From: Monarcha castaneiventris obscurior
Lineage: Eukaryota; Chordata; Aves; Passeriformes; Monarchidae
NCBI GenBank assembly: GCA_026261815.1
Contig: JAMPIT010000894.1
Span: forward strand, 58,065,647-58,129,646
Direction: 5' to 3'
DNA length: 64,000 nucleotides
The translations under genes and the position numbers were made by a program. Shown piece after piece: positions 34,601 through 47,719 of this stretch; the stretch's first letter is position 1, and the number at the start of each line of letters is the position of its first letter. Under the pieces are notes generated by a model that was not told where the DNA came from, did not search any database, and was given only the letters and a program-made list of their open reading frames with translations.

Positions 34601-36052
34601 TAATTATAGTAGAATGAATTGTGTTATTAACTATAATTAATTATAGTTGCTATAATTGCTATAAAAAGATAATTGCAGACATTGCAAAGAAAACAGTTGA
34701 AGATAAAACATGAATTGGGATTTGATGACGGTTTCACATACTTGCAAGTCAGCTGACATGCTATTAAGTAGAATATCACTGATAGAAACCCAAGCTGCTA
34801 GAGTCAGGTTAGCCTTTTCAAGAAAAAGATTGTGCAAGAGACATGGTTTCTTTGCCCTAGCTGCAACATAGCCTCTGCCAAGCTAATAAACTTTTGTTGA
34901 ACAAAGATTAGTAGCTCTGCTTTAACTAAATTGCTTTCATTTCCAGGAGTAACATTCATCTGCACAGTTTTTACTGAATCAGTTATTAAAACAAATTCAC
35001 ATCAAGTGATTACAGATAGTGTGTATTTAAGATCATTATTTTAAGTGAAATCACAGCTTTTCATGTCACATTCAGGCATCTCAAAACTCTTCAGGCCTGC
35101 CAATACTTTTCCTCTGCATCTTGCTGAGATAAGGAAAATGTTATTTTTATGCCATTGCCCCTTTTTGCCACAAAAAGTTGTCAGGGCATGCAGTGGGCTA
35201 CAACTCCCTTCTCCTTGAATATTGGAAAGGAAGCAGTGGTTGCAGTGAATGCAAATAGAGATAATAATAATAATTAAAGCCAACTGGGTACAAGTCACAC
35301 ATTCTAACATTTCTCAACTTTTCTCCCAACAACAGTTTAAAGCCTTAGAGCATTTCAAGCTGCTGGATTTAACACAGAGACAGATCCCATATAATTGCTA
35401 ACTGCCCACCAGTGTAACATAATTTGGGAAAAAAAATGGAAGCATGACTCAGGCAATTTGAATTATATCTCGACTTCAATCACTGGAAGTGATATTCCCA
35501 AGGAACTATCTTTCAAATTAAACACTTCTCTCCATTGTGGAAGATATACCTCTCCAATTTAACCTGCCCAAGAAAAGTCATGTGCATTACTCTTTTTGAG
35601 AATGATGAAATGATTCTCTTTATCCAACAATAACCCTCAATCTTTATCGTTACCCAAGGCAACTTTAAATTGCACAATCACTAATTATACCATGTACTGC
35701 TAGAGGTATCCTGCAGCTCTTAATATCACTGAACAATCTTTACAGGCTGCAGTTGACAGCCAGACCCAGCCACATTCAAACATTTTGCTGCTTTGTCATG
35801 CAGGATAGCTTTAGGGACAGGATGAGAAGCTAGTAAACTATGGACCCCAAATCTCCAGCTCCCCAAAGCTCTGTCAGTCTCAGTCTTGCAAAGTGCCTCT
35901 CATTGCTCAGGAATCTCCTCTGGAAACATATTGACCTGGCTTTCAAGACTTAAGGAAATTACTCATTGGGAAAAACTGTGATTACAAAGCCGTATTTATA
36001 AATATTTTCATGCAATAGTTTAATTCAACAATCTATCACCTTACTAAGATCT
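28637..36052. other. intergenic AT-rich DNA, nothing recognised
   Basis: 7.4 kb without a recognisable gene or dated repeat. Points seen: two AP-1-type sites at 29468-29474 and 29574-29580, a GC-richer unique stretch at 33190-33560 with open frames on both strands but no family, and a perfect 20-bp palindrome at 34629-34648. Confidence 0.55.
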
Positions 36053-37709
36053 TTGGTCTTTATTGAAAAGACACATGGTCCTCAGGACAACTGTCCTCCT
36101 CAGTTGGTAGATAGTGTTAGGAAGAAGGATGGTCCCCCTGTTATCCAAGAGGAGGCAGTCAGGGAACTGCTGAGCTGCTTGGATATTCATAAATCTATGG
36201 GACCAGATGGGATCCATCCCAGGGTGATCAGGGAGCTGGCAGATGGGCTTGCAAAACCACTGTCCATCGTTTACCAGCAGTCCTGGCTCACTGGTGAGGT
36301 TCCAGATGACTGCAACCTGGCCAATGTGACACCCATTTATAAAAAGGGTAAGAAGGAGGATTAGTTAGCCTGACCTCAGTACCAGGTTAGGTTATGGAAC
36401 AGTTTATACTGAGTGCTATTATACAGCACCTACAGGATGGACAGGGGATAAGACCCAGCCAGCACGGGTTTAGGAGGGGTAGGTCATGTTTGACCAACCT
36501 GGTCTCCTTTTATGACCAGGTAACCCGCCTGGTGGATGCAGGAAAGGCTGTAGATGTTGTCTGTTTAGACCTCAGCAAAGCCTTTGACAGTTTACCACAG
36601 CATACTCCTGGAAAAGCTGGCAGCCCACGGCTTGGACAGGAGCACTCTTTGCTGGGTTAAGAACTGGCGGGATGGCCGGGCCCAGAGAGTGGTGGTGAAT
36701 GGTGCTGCATCCAGCTGGTGGCCAGTCACTAGTGGTGTCCCTCAGGGATCTGTGCTGAGACCAGTTCTGTTTAATATTTTTATTGATGACATGGATGAGG
36801 GTATTGAATCTATCATTAGTAAATTTGCAGACGACACTAAGCTGGGAGCATGTGTCGATCTGTTGGAAGGTAGGAGGGCTCTGCAGAGAGACCTGGAACG
36901 GTTGGATGGATGGGCAGAGACCAAGAAGATGAAGTTCAGTAAGTCCAAGTACTGAGTCCTGCATTTTGGCCACACTAACCCCCTGCAATGCTATAGGCTG
37001 GGGACAGAGTGGCTGGACAGTGCCCAGGCAGAAAGGGACCTGGGAGTGCTGGTCGACAGCCGACTCAACATGAGCAGTGTGACCAGGTGGCCAAAAAGGC
37101 CAATGGCATCCTGGCCTGTATCAGAAATAGTGTGGCCAGCAGGACCAGGGAAGTCATTCTTTTCCTATACTCGGCACTGGTGAGGCCGCGCCTTGAGTAC
37201 TGTGTCCAGTTCTGGGCCCCTCAGTTTAGGAAGGACGTTGAGACGCTTGAACATATCCAAAGGAGGGCGACAAGGCTGGTGAAGGGCTTGGAACACAAGC
37301 CCTGTGAGGAACGGCTGAGGGAACTGGGGTTGTTTAACCTGGAGAAAAGGAGACTCAGAGGCGACCTTATCACTTTCTACAACTTCTTGAAAGGTGGTTG
37401 TAGTGAGGTGGGGGTTGGTCTCTTTTTCCAGGCAATAACTGACAGAACAAGAGGACACAGTCTTAAGTTGCACCAAGGAAAATAAAGGTTGGATATTAGA
37501 AAAAAGTTTTTTACAGAAAGAGTGATAAAATATTGGAATGGTTTACCCAGGGAGGTGGTGGAATCACCATCCCTGGACGTGTTTAAAAAGAGATTGGATG
37601 TGGCACTCGGTGCCATGGTTTAGTTTAGTTGAGGTGTTCAGACATGGGTTGGACTCGATGATCTTGAAGGTCTCTTCCAACCTGGTGATTCTGATTCTGT
37701 GATTCTGTA
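36053..37709 (+). mobile_element. CR1 LINE with reverse transcriptase, 5'-truncated
   Basis: The largest CR1 here. It encodes reverse transcriptase blocks in order: Met-Gly-Pro-Asp-Gly-Ile-His-Pro (near 36195), Lys-Gly near 36345, Gln-His-Gly-Phe-Arg-Arg-Gly-Arg-Ser (near 36460), Asp-Leu-Ser-Lys-Ala-Phe-Asp (near 36570), Gly-Val-Pro-Gln-Gly-Ser (near 36735) and Phe-Ala-Asp-Asp (near 36825). At least three frame changes and stops break it. It ends in the CR1 3' tail with ATTCTG-type repeats at 37688-37709. The endonuclease half is lost. The conserved active-site residues and long frames suggest moderate age. Confidence 0.93.
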
Positions 37710-40052
37710 AGATATAAAGTGTAAGAAATACTTTTGAGGATGTATTTGTAAAGGTTCACGTTTAAGAGAGGCTTTTATGCTTCAGAGAGCAAAAAGTTGT
37801 GTTGAAGACGATCTGATTAGCTGATAAATCACACATAAGCAGGACGTAGCAACAACCTTCTTTTCTTCCACTTCAAACCTTTGTACACACCTTCTGGGGT
37901 GGCAAACAGAGGGCAAGGGAGGAGGGAAAGAACTGAAATTTCTAAAAATCAGAAGCAAGGCTCCAAAAAGGACATGGCTATCCTGAGGGGAACAGGAGGG
38001 GGTGGAGGGTGGAAAAGAGAGGAAAAAGTAAAACTCAAAATCAAAACAGGGAAAATGGAAAGGGGAAATAAAGAAAGATTATACTTGACTATCATACATA
38101 GTTATGGGAAAGATAAGGGACTTCAATTTGCATGGTTTTCTCTGCTGCCATGAAGGCTGGAATTCAGCTTTAATGTTTCAGGAAAATTAATATTCTCATG
38201 CCCATGGGAAAACTTGGAGCATCATTAATAACAAAGGTAATGAGTGTTGTCAGCACTGAATCTCATGCACTGACTTGAACATGGAAACATATAATAATTT
38301 TTATATGCAAGAATAAGCAAAATTACAAGTGAGGATTTTGCTTAGAGAAAATAAAACCTAAGTTAAGCACAGTTATTATACAGCCTCACTATCAAATTAA
38401 GAGGAACAAACTGTGAATGCATGCTGAGGAATGCCTGTTATTCTGTAGGCTAGAGGAAGTGACTGGGAGTAATGCCAGTTCAGGTGGCACCCTGTGTAAG
38501 AGGGAACATGACAGTCAGTAGTTTTGTTTAGTAGACAATATTAATTCTATATCCCTAACACAAATAATGAGTTACTTCAAAGGAGAAACTGTGGCAAAAA
38601 TTATTAGATCTTTATTTCCTCATCAAAGTTAAAAACTTAAAAATGAAAAAAGTGCAATGTTTTCTTTGCTCAAGACTATTTGAAAAAAAGCTTGAATTGC
38701 TTTTTCTCTGGAAAACCAGCTCTTTGTAACATTTTTTTTTTCTAAACAAAGAGTGCTCAGATGAAACAGAATCCTGAAAACAACTAAAACTTGACTAGGT
38801 CAAGTAAAATATTTGCCAACTATAACTATGGGAGTGTATAAACTGTGAAAGAGTATTTTTAATATGCTGCTGTATAACTGAACTATTGGGAAATGTGGTA
38901 TTTATGGAAGGCTGTGCTCCCTTTGGTATATAACTGGATCTAATGGTCACTGCAATTAAATTCATTAATTATTTTTTGTCTCAGAGACAAATGTTGACTG
39001 CTGTTGCTGGTTTCACTTAATCTTAGAAGAACAATAGCCAGCTTGCCTGGAGGAACAAAAGTTCAAACAGCAACCAGAAAATACCCACTATGCTCAGCTT
39101 GTGATATGTTCTTTTCCAAATAACAAGAGATCTATTAATAAAGCATTAAGTCAGTGCTCTAAAAAGTAAGGTATTGGAACACTTTAAGGGGAGGCTGAGA
39201 TTTTAATCTCCATGTCAGTCATCACACTATCGGCTACAGCAGTGCTCCTGCCCAGGTGTGCGGGCTGCAGACCAATGCTGCTGTGTTTACTTAAGATGCA
39301 CATATGAAAAATTGGCAGGGTACTGGTGTAAAGGCTGTTGTGACAAATTCCCTAGTCATCCCTTAATTAGCTTTGTTTGAGAATATTATTAAGTGCAGTA
39401 CAAATGCATGGCAGGGCATTTGCCAAGCTCATTTAATTAATCTACTACTTTATAATTTCACATCACCTGTTAGTTTTTAATAGCCCAAGTAACAGTGATA
39501 ACTATAGGATATGTACTGTTAAGGTATCAAGCCCATGTTTTTTAGAACAGTGGAAACTTCTTATATCTGTAATAGGCGCAGCAATACTAGAGACTAAATA
39601 CCCTTTCCTCTCAAATAATTTTTCTGTCATCCTCCTGCCCTCCCAAAGAGAGGCAGTTAAAAGAAATACACGAGCTTCAATTTCAAGGATTGTTTTATTA
39701 TTATTTTCCTAAATTTAGTTTTCTAAAACCCACTGTCACCATTACTAAGCCATTCTGGAATGCAGTAGACTATATACCAGTGAACCTGCCTCCACATCAA
39801 GAACTGTTTCAATTCAGCATTATCATATTTAGTCACTATCATACAAGTGATGGCAGACAGCCTGGACTGCCCCATACTCAGTGGACCTTGTTTTGCAGAG
39901 TTTCAAGTCCTTTCTGCTTCCAAAGAGGCCTACAGTCAGCCTACTGACCTTAACCTCTGCTCTGCCAGCTGTCATTGCCTACCAAGATTTCAATTTTTAT
40001 TTCTATCATAACTATGAAAAATTAGACATCTTAGAAATAAGGCATATATATA
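37710..40052. other. intergenic DNA, nothing recognised
   Basis: AT-rich DNA. A purine-rich patch at 37915-38070 gives an open frame of lysine and glutamate codons that I regard as chance. Confidence 0.55.
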
Positions 40053-40233
40053 TTGTCAAGCACTGGAACAGGCTGCCCAAAGAAGTGGTTGAATCACTGT
40101 CCCTGGAGGTATTTAAAGACATGTGGCACTGGGAGACATGGTTTAGTGATGGACTTGGCAGTGCTGGGTTAATGGTTAAACTTGATGACCTGAAAGGTCT
40201 TTTCCAACCTTAACAATTCTATCATTCCATAAC
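40053..40233 (+). mobile_element. CR1 LINE 3' fragment
   Basis: It has the CACTGGAACAGGCTGCCCA block, the TTTAAAGACATGTGGCACT block and a decayed ATTCTATCATTCCAT terminus. Confidence 0.9.
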
Positions 40234-42185
40234 AAAGCTGGACCCACAAGTAAAGGCTGCAGGATTAGGCTCACAGACTGTGCATGTATTACCTGGCATC
40301 ATGCGTCATTACTCTTGAGAATATAACTTTTGCACTATATTACAACACAGTTTTTATATCTCAATTTTCAGATACTTATCAGCCAAGACTGTCAGTACTT
40401 CTTATTTCAGTTCTTAGCAAAGTCTACAAGAGATGTTCTTCTGTGTGAAACTACTTAATTAAAAGAAATTATATATATAATTTATGAGAAAGATGTGGAG
40501 GGATGAGCTTAAAATACAGTTTGAATTAACAAAGAAGCTTTTCTATCCTGAATTGTTGATGACTAAGTGGTTACTAAGCTTCCACACATTTTAGTGTACA
40601 AGTTATCATGAGGCTTTGAGATTTTTTTTTAGTCTCTAACTTGCAGTATAACCTTGTTAATGCTATGTTGCTATGTTAACATTATTAGTATAATTACAAC
40701 TAACATGAAGTTCTAATAACATCGTAAGGCTAGCAGAAACCCATTCTGAGCTCTAGTATACCTTCAGCACACAGACAGACTGCATTTTCTTTGCCAGACT
40801 CACATCCACAGACTGGAACTGAAGAGATGACAATGGAGTACATAAAACCTTAATTTTTATTTAGGTATTCCAGCATGTATGAATTTTAAGATGTGATTTA
40901 TATAGTGTGATTTATTTTCATTCCAGTTTCTGTCATATTCCCCAATGTTTCACTGTTTAGGCATATTTTTTTAAATGAATGGTCAAAAACGTTAAGTATA
41001 TTTGCCACTGTTATGTCTGCAAAAATTGTACAGGCACTAAAGAATAGATAGAATTTTTACGCATATATATTTTATTCTAATAATAATCATTATAAATTTT
41101 GAGAAACTGCACAAGTTTTTTTTTCTGTCTTTTGAATTAGGTATATTCACTGAAGTATTTTCAGATAAGAACATGACATTTGTTCTTTTAAAATTCCAGT
41201 TAGCATAATTTAAAACAACTACTGACCTGTAAAACAAGTTATCCCCATGTTTTTATCTTGCATCTTCATGTTGACAATAAACATGTTCTTCCTATGATCA
41301 TTTGCAGGTGCTGTCAAAAGACTCCAGAGCAGAGGTACTCCCAGGACAGACAGAGGGAGCTGTATCTCCAGTTTTCTTCTTTAAAAAGACATCTCTAAAC
41401 AAGCTGCCAAATTTAAACTTGCAACCATAAAAATTAATTTAAAAAACCCTCCAGTTTGTTTTTCACCATTACAACCAATCAAATTAGACTTGTAAAAGCA
41501 ACAGATAGAATATGATTTGCCTAAAGTTCAAGGTACAATGAAAACATTTTTGTTTTTATAAATATAGCTATGTCGGTACAGTAAGAAATTTAGACAACTG
41601 ACAACTTGCTCTGTTTTTTCAGCTTTGATTTTCCATGAACAAATATTTGCTCCTTTTCTTGATTTAGTGATGTAATAGTAATACTGAAAAACATGGCATA
41701 TCATCAGTGAAATACATCAAGTAGAAAAGTATTAAACAACATTCATTTTAATAAACTTCTAAGGACAGGTATTGCAGTTTACCAAAAAAGGAAAAGCCCT
41801 TCCCTCTCATTCACCTGAAATAAGCTTAAAGAGGATCCAGAAAGGTAAACACAATTCTAACTCCAAAGGAGACAGAGGGAAAAATACACAGATCATATTT
41901 AGAAGCATTTATACCTTCCCACTGTTACCTCTCATTACACTCAAGAAACCATACTGTACATTCATGTAAAGACACTGAGGTCTCTCACTGCTATTGCTTA
42001 TCCCCAAACAGGCAAAATTAAGCAATGAACAGAAAAGTAGTAGAATACTGCATGAATGAAATTTTATTAAAATTGCGTATCAACCTCATAAATAATTTTT
42101 TTAAAACTTTTCAACTTTACTGCATATCTTTTAAATTAAACATATTTTTCTATTCTATGTTCTACAGGGGCTGGGTGAAGGGTGG
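40234..42185. other. intergenic DNA, nothing recognised
   Basis: AT-rich DNA with short chance frames. No repeat family or exon identified. Confidence 0.55.
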
Positions 42186-42308
42186 ATTAATGAAGACTTC
42201 ATTGCTACAAGTGAATCTTGCAAATAATTTTAGTGAATGTAGATCAACTTCTTCCATTCACTAAAATTATTTGCAAGATTCACTTGTAGCAATGAAGTCT
42301 TCATTAAT
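42186..42308. repeat. perfect 54-bp inverted repeat with 15-base loop
   Basis: Arm 42186-42239 is the exact reverse complement of arm 42255-42308, with 42240-42254 between. Sequence outside the arms is not repeated. There are no flanking direct repeats that would mark a transposon, and the ends do not resemble known terminal inverted repeats. DNA could extrude a cruciform, and RNA across it would fold into a long hairpin. It may come from replication template switching or, less happily, from an assembly foldback. Confidence 0.97.
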
Positions 42309-43623
42309 TCACAAAATCCTGCTTTAGTTACAGTATAACTCCATTGTAAAAAGGCCTCTGCATTTGATTATATTTCTGAAAGATTCATAAATTTTATTTC
42401 ATATTATTCTAACTTACAGGTAAGTTTTAAGCAAGTGCTTTATGAAAAAATAAATGCATGGATATAAAGACTGATTCCCATACTCCACTGAATGCTCTTC
42501 AAAATCCTGGTGTAAATGGTACTAAACCTATTGAAGGGCTCTTTCTTGAGTTTTGAGGCATAAGAAAACAAGGTCTGAGCCCCTTCCTTACTCTAGCTAG
42601 AAGAAAATATGTTAAGTAAGATGGGCAGCAAAAAACTGACTTAGGAGTTCATTACTTCTCTGTTTATTCAAATTTGTCTCATTTTTCACCAGTACTTTTG
42701 TACAGTGATACTCCAAACAGTGAGTCACAACTGATTATTTAAAACAACTAAGTTATTTTAAAATTTAAATTAATCAAATCACTAACAATCTGTATCTAAG
42801 ACTTCTTATTGCGATCCTCCCACCCCTGCACATCACCTTTCCTGAGGGCATAGCTCTTCTCACTGTGCTGTTACATTGTTCAGGAGCATAAACTCTCCAA
42901 TTAATACCATGTCTTCTCCAGTACAAAAAGTAATCTTAGAGCAATTACATGAATCATTAATAATCGTAGAAATGCTACTCTAGAAAGCAGAATGCAAAAC
43001 ATCTGAATACAACACTTGCTACTGGAAGAGGCACTTGCTAGTAGTGTTCATGGAAGTCAGCATTTTCCCATTCGTACTCCATTAGGAATCATTTCCTTTC
43101 AACTTCCATCTATCAAATACCTCCATACATCTTTACAAAAATCCATCTTTCAGACTGGGATTTTTTTCAAGTCAAGTGGGAATCTCAGCAGACGTGACTA
43201 TAAAAGATTACTGATAAAATAATCAACTGTGAAAGCTAAAAAAACCCCAAAACAACTAAAACTGAAGAGATATTAATTCCTCATATTACTTGCATTATGG
43301 AACAATGAAAGTGATTCTTTTTCTTTAGGAAGCAATAGGGAATTAATAATTGTCAGTAGGCCCTCACAGCCTCCAATTGTGCTTATACTGTTAAATTATG
43401 TTTTCAAGAAGTACTGTTTTTTTTATTATAAACAGCTTAGTTACAGGATAAGTGTGTCTACTTTTCAAATAATTATTCTATGCAAATTTCTTTACCAGGC
43501 AGGTACTTCTGACAGCATACCAGCTTTTACATTCACTTTGATCAGCTAATTAAATCCTATTGTCTAGTTAATGCAATAGAAAGTATGTTTGCAATGCATA
43601 CAAATAGTCCTATAGCTGGGTTT
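42309..43623. other. intergenic DNA, nothing recognised
   Basis: AT-rich unique-looking DNA without coding features. Confidence 0.55.
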
Positions 43624-44221
43624 TGTTGCGGTGAGCCATGGTCGGCTGGACCAAGCAGACCAACAGATCCATTGGTTTGATGCCTCCACAGCTCCAGGGC
43701 TCAAAGGTATAGTGAGCACCCAAAACGCTGTGTAAAACATGCTAACCACTGGCTGCTGCCTTCCCCTCTCCTTATGTTTCATATTTGGTTATTTCTCCAG
43801 AAAGTTCTATGTTACTCAATAGTTGACTGGCCCCTGTTACTCCTCTTTCCCCACTCCTTCTCCCATTCGCCCTAATGCCTTTTCCACAACCTTGTAACAC
43901 CCCATAACTGGTATTTTATTGGTTATTATGTGTTTTTCACGCCTATTATGTAGGGGTATAAAACCCCACGCCCGCTTCATTTCCCCAGCTTTCCTCGTGG
44001 TTTTGCCCGTGGGTCTTTGTTCTCCAATAAGCCCTTCCCTGCTCATACAAAGAAGCCCCTCCACCTCATCCCTACCGCCTTCGCACACCTTGCCATCGGT
44101 AGGCAAGGCGAATCTGAGCCGGAGCTTCGCCTGCCCTCCTGCGCCATGATTGGCTTCCGCCCACCCACCCGGGGCACGTGGAACATTGCCCAGTGCTCAG
44201 GACAGCCGGCAATAGCACTGC
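43624..44221 (+). mobile_element. probable retroviral LTR
   Basis: GC-rich against its surroundings. An ATTGG (inverted CCAAT) near 43917 is followed by TATAAAA at 43957-43963, an AATAAG near 44026 and a C-rich stretch of about 190 bases ending GCACTGCA. The layout resembles U3-R-U5 of the LTR at 1824-2405, but the sequence is not obviously the same. TG and CA edges are assumed, and a clear target duplication was not found. A CpG-rich host promoter is the alternative. Confidence 0.55.
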
Positions 44222-44766
44222 AGTAGGATTTTATCCTTTTAAAAATTTTTCCACTCTTCTGAAGTACTAACATGAAAAGATACACTCTTTAGCAACATGC
44301 TCTGCATGCACATATTGTATGGCAGCACCACTGTCTCTCCATAACTACCACTCGATGTTCTCTACAATTGTTCCATATATTGGATGTTTCTATTCTTCTC
44401 ATTGTGTACAGGACCACATTCTTGTCATATTCTCTGTAAACACAGTCTACAATATTTTTTCTTTCTTGATAGATAATCTTGCATTTGGCTGTATTAAAAT
44501 GTACATTGCTTAGGTTGAATGGAAGTTTTTAGAAATGATAACACAACTTGTACCTTGACAGCATGCCTTGGTTTTCAGTGAGACATTTTCCACCAGCTAC
44601 CATCTCCTTCTTAAATGTAATTTTCAATTGTGGCAAAAAAAGTTTTGTTTTAGTAACATGTCACATATACCACATCAGAAAAATTTAGGGTGTGCTCTGT
44701 AGACATGCGTTGTGCTAACAAGATAAATGCCTAATACCCTTCACATAATTTAATGTCACTTACTAA
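44222..44766. other. intergenic DNA, nothing recognised
   Basis: AT-rich DNA between the LTR and a CR1 tail. No features seen. Confidence 0.55.
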
Positions 44767-45066
44767 GTCACAGAATCACAGAATGGCTTGGGCTCAAATG
44801 GACCTTAAAGATCATCTATTCCCAACCCCACTGCCATGGCCAGGGACTCTTTCCACTAGACCAGTTTGCTCAGAGCCCCATCCAGCCTGGCCTTGAACAC
44901 CTCCAGGGATGGCACAGCCACAGTTCCTCTGGGCAACCTGTCCTAAAGCCTCACCAGCTTCTGAGTAAAGGATTCCTTTCTAACATCTAACTTAAATCTC
45001 TCCTCTTTTAGTTTAAAACCATTTCCCTTTGTCCTATCACTGCATACCTGTGTAAAAAGTCCCTAT
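44767..45066 (-). mobile_element. CR1 LINE 3' fragment
   Basis: On the + strand it starts with CACAGAATCACAGAATGG and runs through the CATCCAGCCTGGCCTTGAACA and CTGGGCAACCTG blocks, so the element is on the - strand with its 3' end at 44767. It is 5'-truncated near 45066. Confidence 0.92.
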
Positions 45067-47180
45067 TTTTTATGAAATTAAATTAAATTAAATGTTGAAA
45101 GATACAAGAATATTTTAACCAGATATAACCAGAGGTTTTTCTGGGAAACCAGAAAGTTTTTTTTCAGTCAAGAAGAGGTTAAAATTCTAGGACTCTGCAT
45201 ATGTCAGGTTTAAAGCTGAAAGTGAAGGAATGCTGAGAGAAGAGAAACAGACCGTCTAAAGGGGAAAACACAACAAATTATATATTGTCATGGCTGTGCA
45301 ACTCCAACCTAAAGGCAAATAAAAGCCTCTTACTTTCACTAAATGAGGGAGAGTATTTACACAACCTGGCATACAGTAGTTCAATTATCATAAGAAATGG
45401 TGCCTTTGAATTTAGGTATGAGATGTGTGGATTTTAAACATTGTTTTAAGCATAAGGAATTTCAATGCTTTCATATAATTTCTGAGGTGCTAATACTCAA
45501 CTTCTGCTATACTGGATGGCCTTTCCCTGAAGCGTGTCCTGAACAACGCACAGCATGGCACTACAACTCTTCTAAGCCTATGTTGGAGGAACAATTTTTC
45601 AAATCTACAATTGAAATACATTTCAGTATGAAATCTTAACTAAAAATAACCTCAGCTATTTATATTTAATGTTTGCACAAAAAAATGTCTATTTAGGGTA
45701 CAGTCTGTTGTCTCAAAGATGACAAGAGTACGTAATATTATTTGAAGTGGAATGTTTTATTTAACTAGCATGTATAATGAAGCTAGTGGGAAAACACTGG
45801 AATTTCAGAAAAGAATGAAATGCCCATCATCATTTAACTGTTATTTCAGATTAGTGATAGATGTTATCATCTATACCTAAGAGTACATTATATGACTTAC
45901 CTGCACCAAGGAATTAAACAATATCCAGCCATTTCACTATACTGTATACTACAGACAGTAAAACTAAATATCAACTTGTGTCAATATGACCCAAAAAGCT
46001 ACCGTGAAGTAATAATTTACATCAGCGCAAAGAGAATGCTTGATGAAAATCAAGTTCAGAATGATCCAGTCTGTTGTTCAGAAGCCAGTGTAGCAGTCAT
46101 TTAGCTGAGTCAGAAATTGCATTTTTTTATTCTACCAACCAGGTTTCAGACATCACAAATGAAATCCTGTTACCAATTTGATTATCTAAATTAAGACTTT
46201 TTCCTGAAAGATGAGTCAGAGGTCAAAGAAGTTGAAACTTATACTATTTTCCATTCATTTTTAGCATATAAAACTAGAAAACCAGTGGTCTTTTAAGATA
46301 GAATATAAAACCAAAACTAAATTTAATTCATATTAACTGAAAAAGAAATTATGTTAAATGTTCTACAACCTAGTATAGCACCCAAACAGAAAGCTGGTGT
46401 TAAGAGTGGGCCTTTCCTAAAATAATTTAATATTTACCTCTTAGTAAACAATCACCAGCAAAGGAGAATATTTCGTAAGACCCACAATACTGCTTTTTAG
46501 CAGTAAAAGCTGTAGTGGATCTATGCAGAAGTTTTGTTTGCAGGAAGAAATTCAGATGATCAAGTACAAATCTGACTGCTTTACTGTAGTGTCGAAGTGC
46601 CAACAGTCATTTTTTAAGAACCATTTTTTTCCCCCAAGATACATTCATTATTTAAAATTATTAATCATTAAACAACCAGGTGAGCACTCAGAAGTAAATA
46701 CGAATTTAAAAAAAGGTAGGAGTCCATTTACAAATTCCTGGATAGAACATGACATACTGATGTCACTTTATTTAAGAATTAGCTCTTGTCCCATAGGCAT
46801 TCATGCAACAAGTTAGCCGGGATCCAGAGACATACATATCAAAAATTCTTAGGTTAGTTTAAACTTACCCTAGACTAAACCAGACATCTGAATTAGGTGT
46901 GTGAAATCCACCCCCATAAAAGCATGTCTGTCTCCATCAGCTACTGAATTTAGACTATTAATGTCAGGATTTTGAAATTAATCTAAAGGGAATACTACAA
47001 ATACATCTAACCTGCAATTTTTATGAACTTGGCGTTTGATGCTCTTTTAAAAAAAGATGTCTTTTTTGTATAATTTGTGACACCCACTTATATGCATTTA
47101 CTTTGCATTTTCATGCTCTATACTACTTCCTAATTGAAAAGCACAAAGGTAAGAAAGAAATGTTTTCTAACAGCCTTCAT
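45067..47180. other. region downstream of METTL15, nothing recognised
   Basis: AT-rich DNA past the likely end of the METTL15 transcript. It could hold a longer 3' untranslated region if the proximal polyadenylation signal is not used. No other feature seen. Confidence 0.5.
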
Positions 47181-47186
47181 TTTATT
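47181..47186 (-). terminator. candidate METTL15 polyadenylation signal
   Basis: TTTATT on the + strand is AATAAA on the coding strand, about 88 bases after the METTL15 stop codon. It is the first such signal. AT-rich DNA gives many chance matches, so usage is uncertain. Confidence 0.4.
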
Positions 47187-47273
47187 TTTTCAGTTTGATA
47201 CTATCTGTCCAGTTAGCCTTCTAGAAAATAAAACTTAAGGAAATCATACAATCATGTAATCATGTATTTTGGT

Positions 47274-47719
47274 TTAGAGCTTAATAGCAGCTCTCAGCTT
47301 GGCCGACCTTCCTCTAGGATTTGTTTGAATATCCCTGGCCTGGGGTGTGAGAACTTTTTTCTGTATAAAAATCCACTTTGAGTTGGATTTTCCACAGGGA
47401 GATTCTTGTGTATCTTCTCCTTTGCAGGAATTTTTCAGAGCCTGTCTTATCTTCTGCTTTGAGCCAAGGTTGTACTTTTCTGTCATGTCAATTCCATGAA
47501 GAAAACGTTTGATAATACGATCTTCTAGTGAATGAAAGGAGAGGGCTACAAGGCGACCTCCAGGTTTTAGAAACTTCTCAGCTGTCTTCAGTCCTAGGAA
47601 GAGTTCATGGAGCTCATCATTTACAAATATTCGCAGGCCTTGAAAAGTTTTAGTAGCAACATGTGCAGGTCTCTGAAGCAAGTCTTTTCGTGCATAGAGT
47701 GCTGATGCTGGAAAAGCAC
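47274..47719 (-). CDS. METTL15: METTL15 last coding exon (C-terminal 147 residues)
   Basis: METTL15 is the mitochondrial homologue of bacterial RsmH; it methylates a cytosine (m4C) of 12S rRNA in the small mitoribosomal subunit. This exon follows an acceptor AG at 47721-47720, starts with two bases that complete the glycine codon split from the previous exon, and ends at TAA 47274-47276. It carries the Arg-Lys-Asp-Leu-Leu-Gln-Arg region, the Thr-Lys-Thr-Phe-Gln substrate-domain block, the Gly-Gly-Arg-Leu then Ser-Phe-His-Ser-Leu-Glu-Asp-Arg motif of the RsmH fold, and the family's C-terminal Asn-Pro-Arg-Gly-Arg-Ser-Ala-Lys-Leu-Arg end. The stretch between about 47370 and 47470 is variable in this family. 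No frameshift or stop is present, so the gene looks functional. Confidence 0.96.

Noticed and set aside
34629..34648. 20-bp AT-only-like palindrome
   Set aside because: In DNA this AT-rich a short palindrome is not remarkable.
37881..38153. 90-codon lysine/glutamate-rich frame
   Set aside because: Produced by a purine-rich patch; low complexity and no conserved features.
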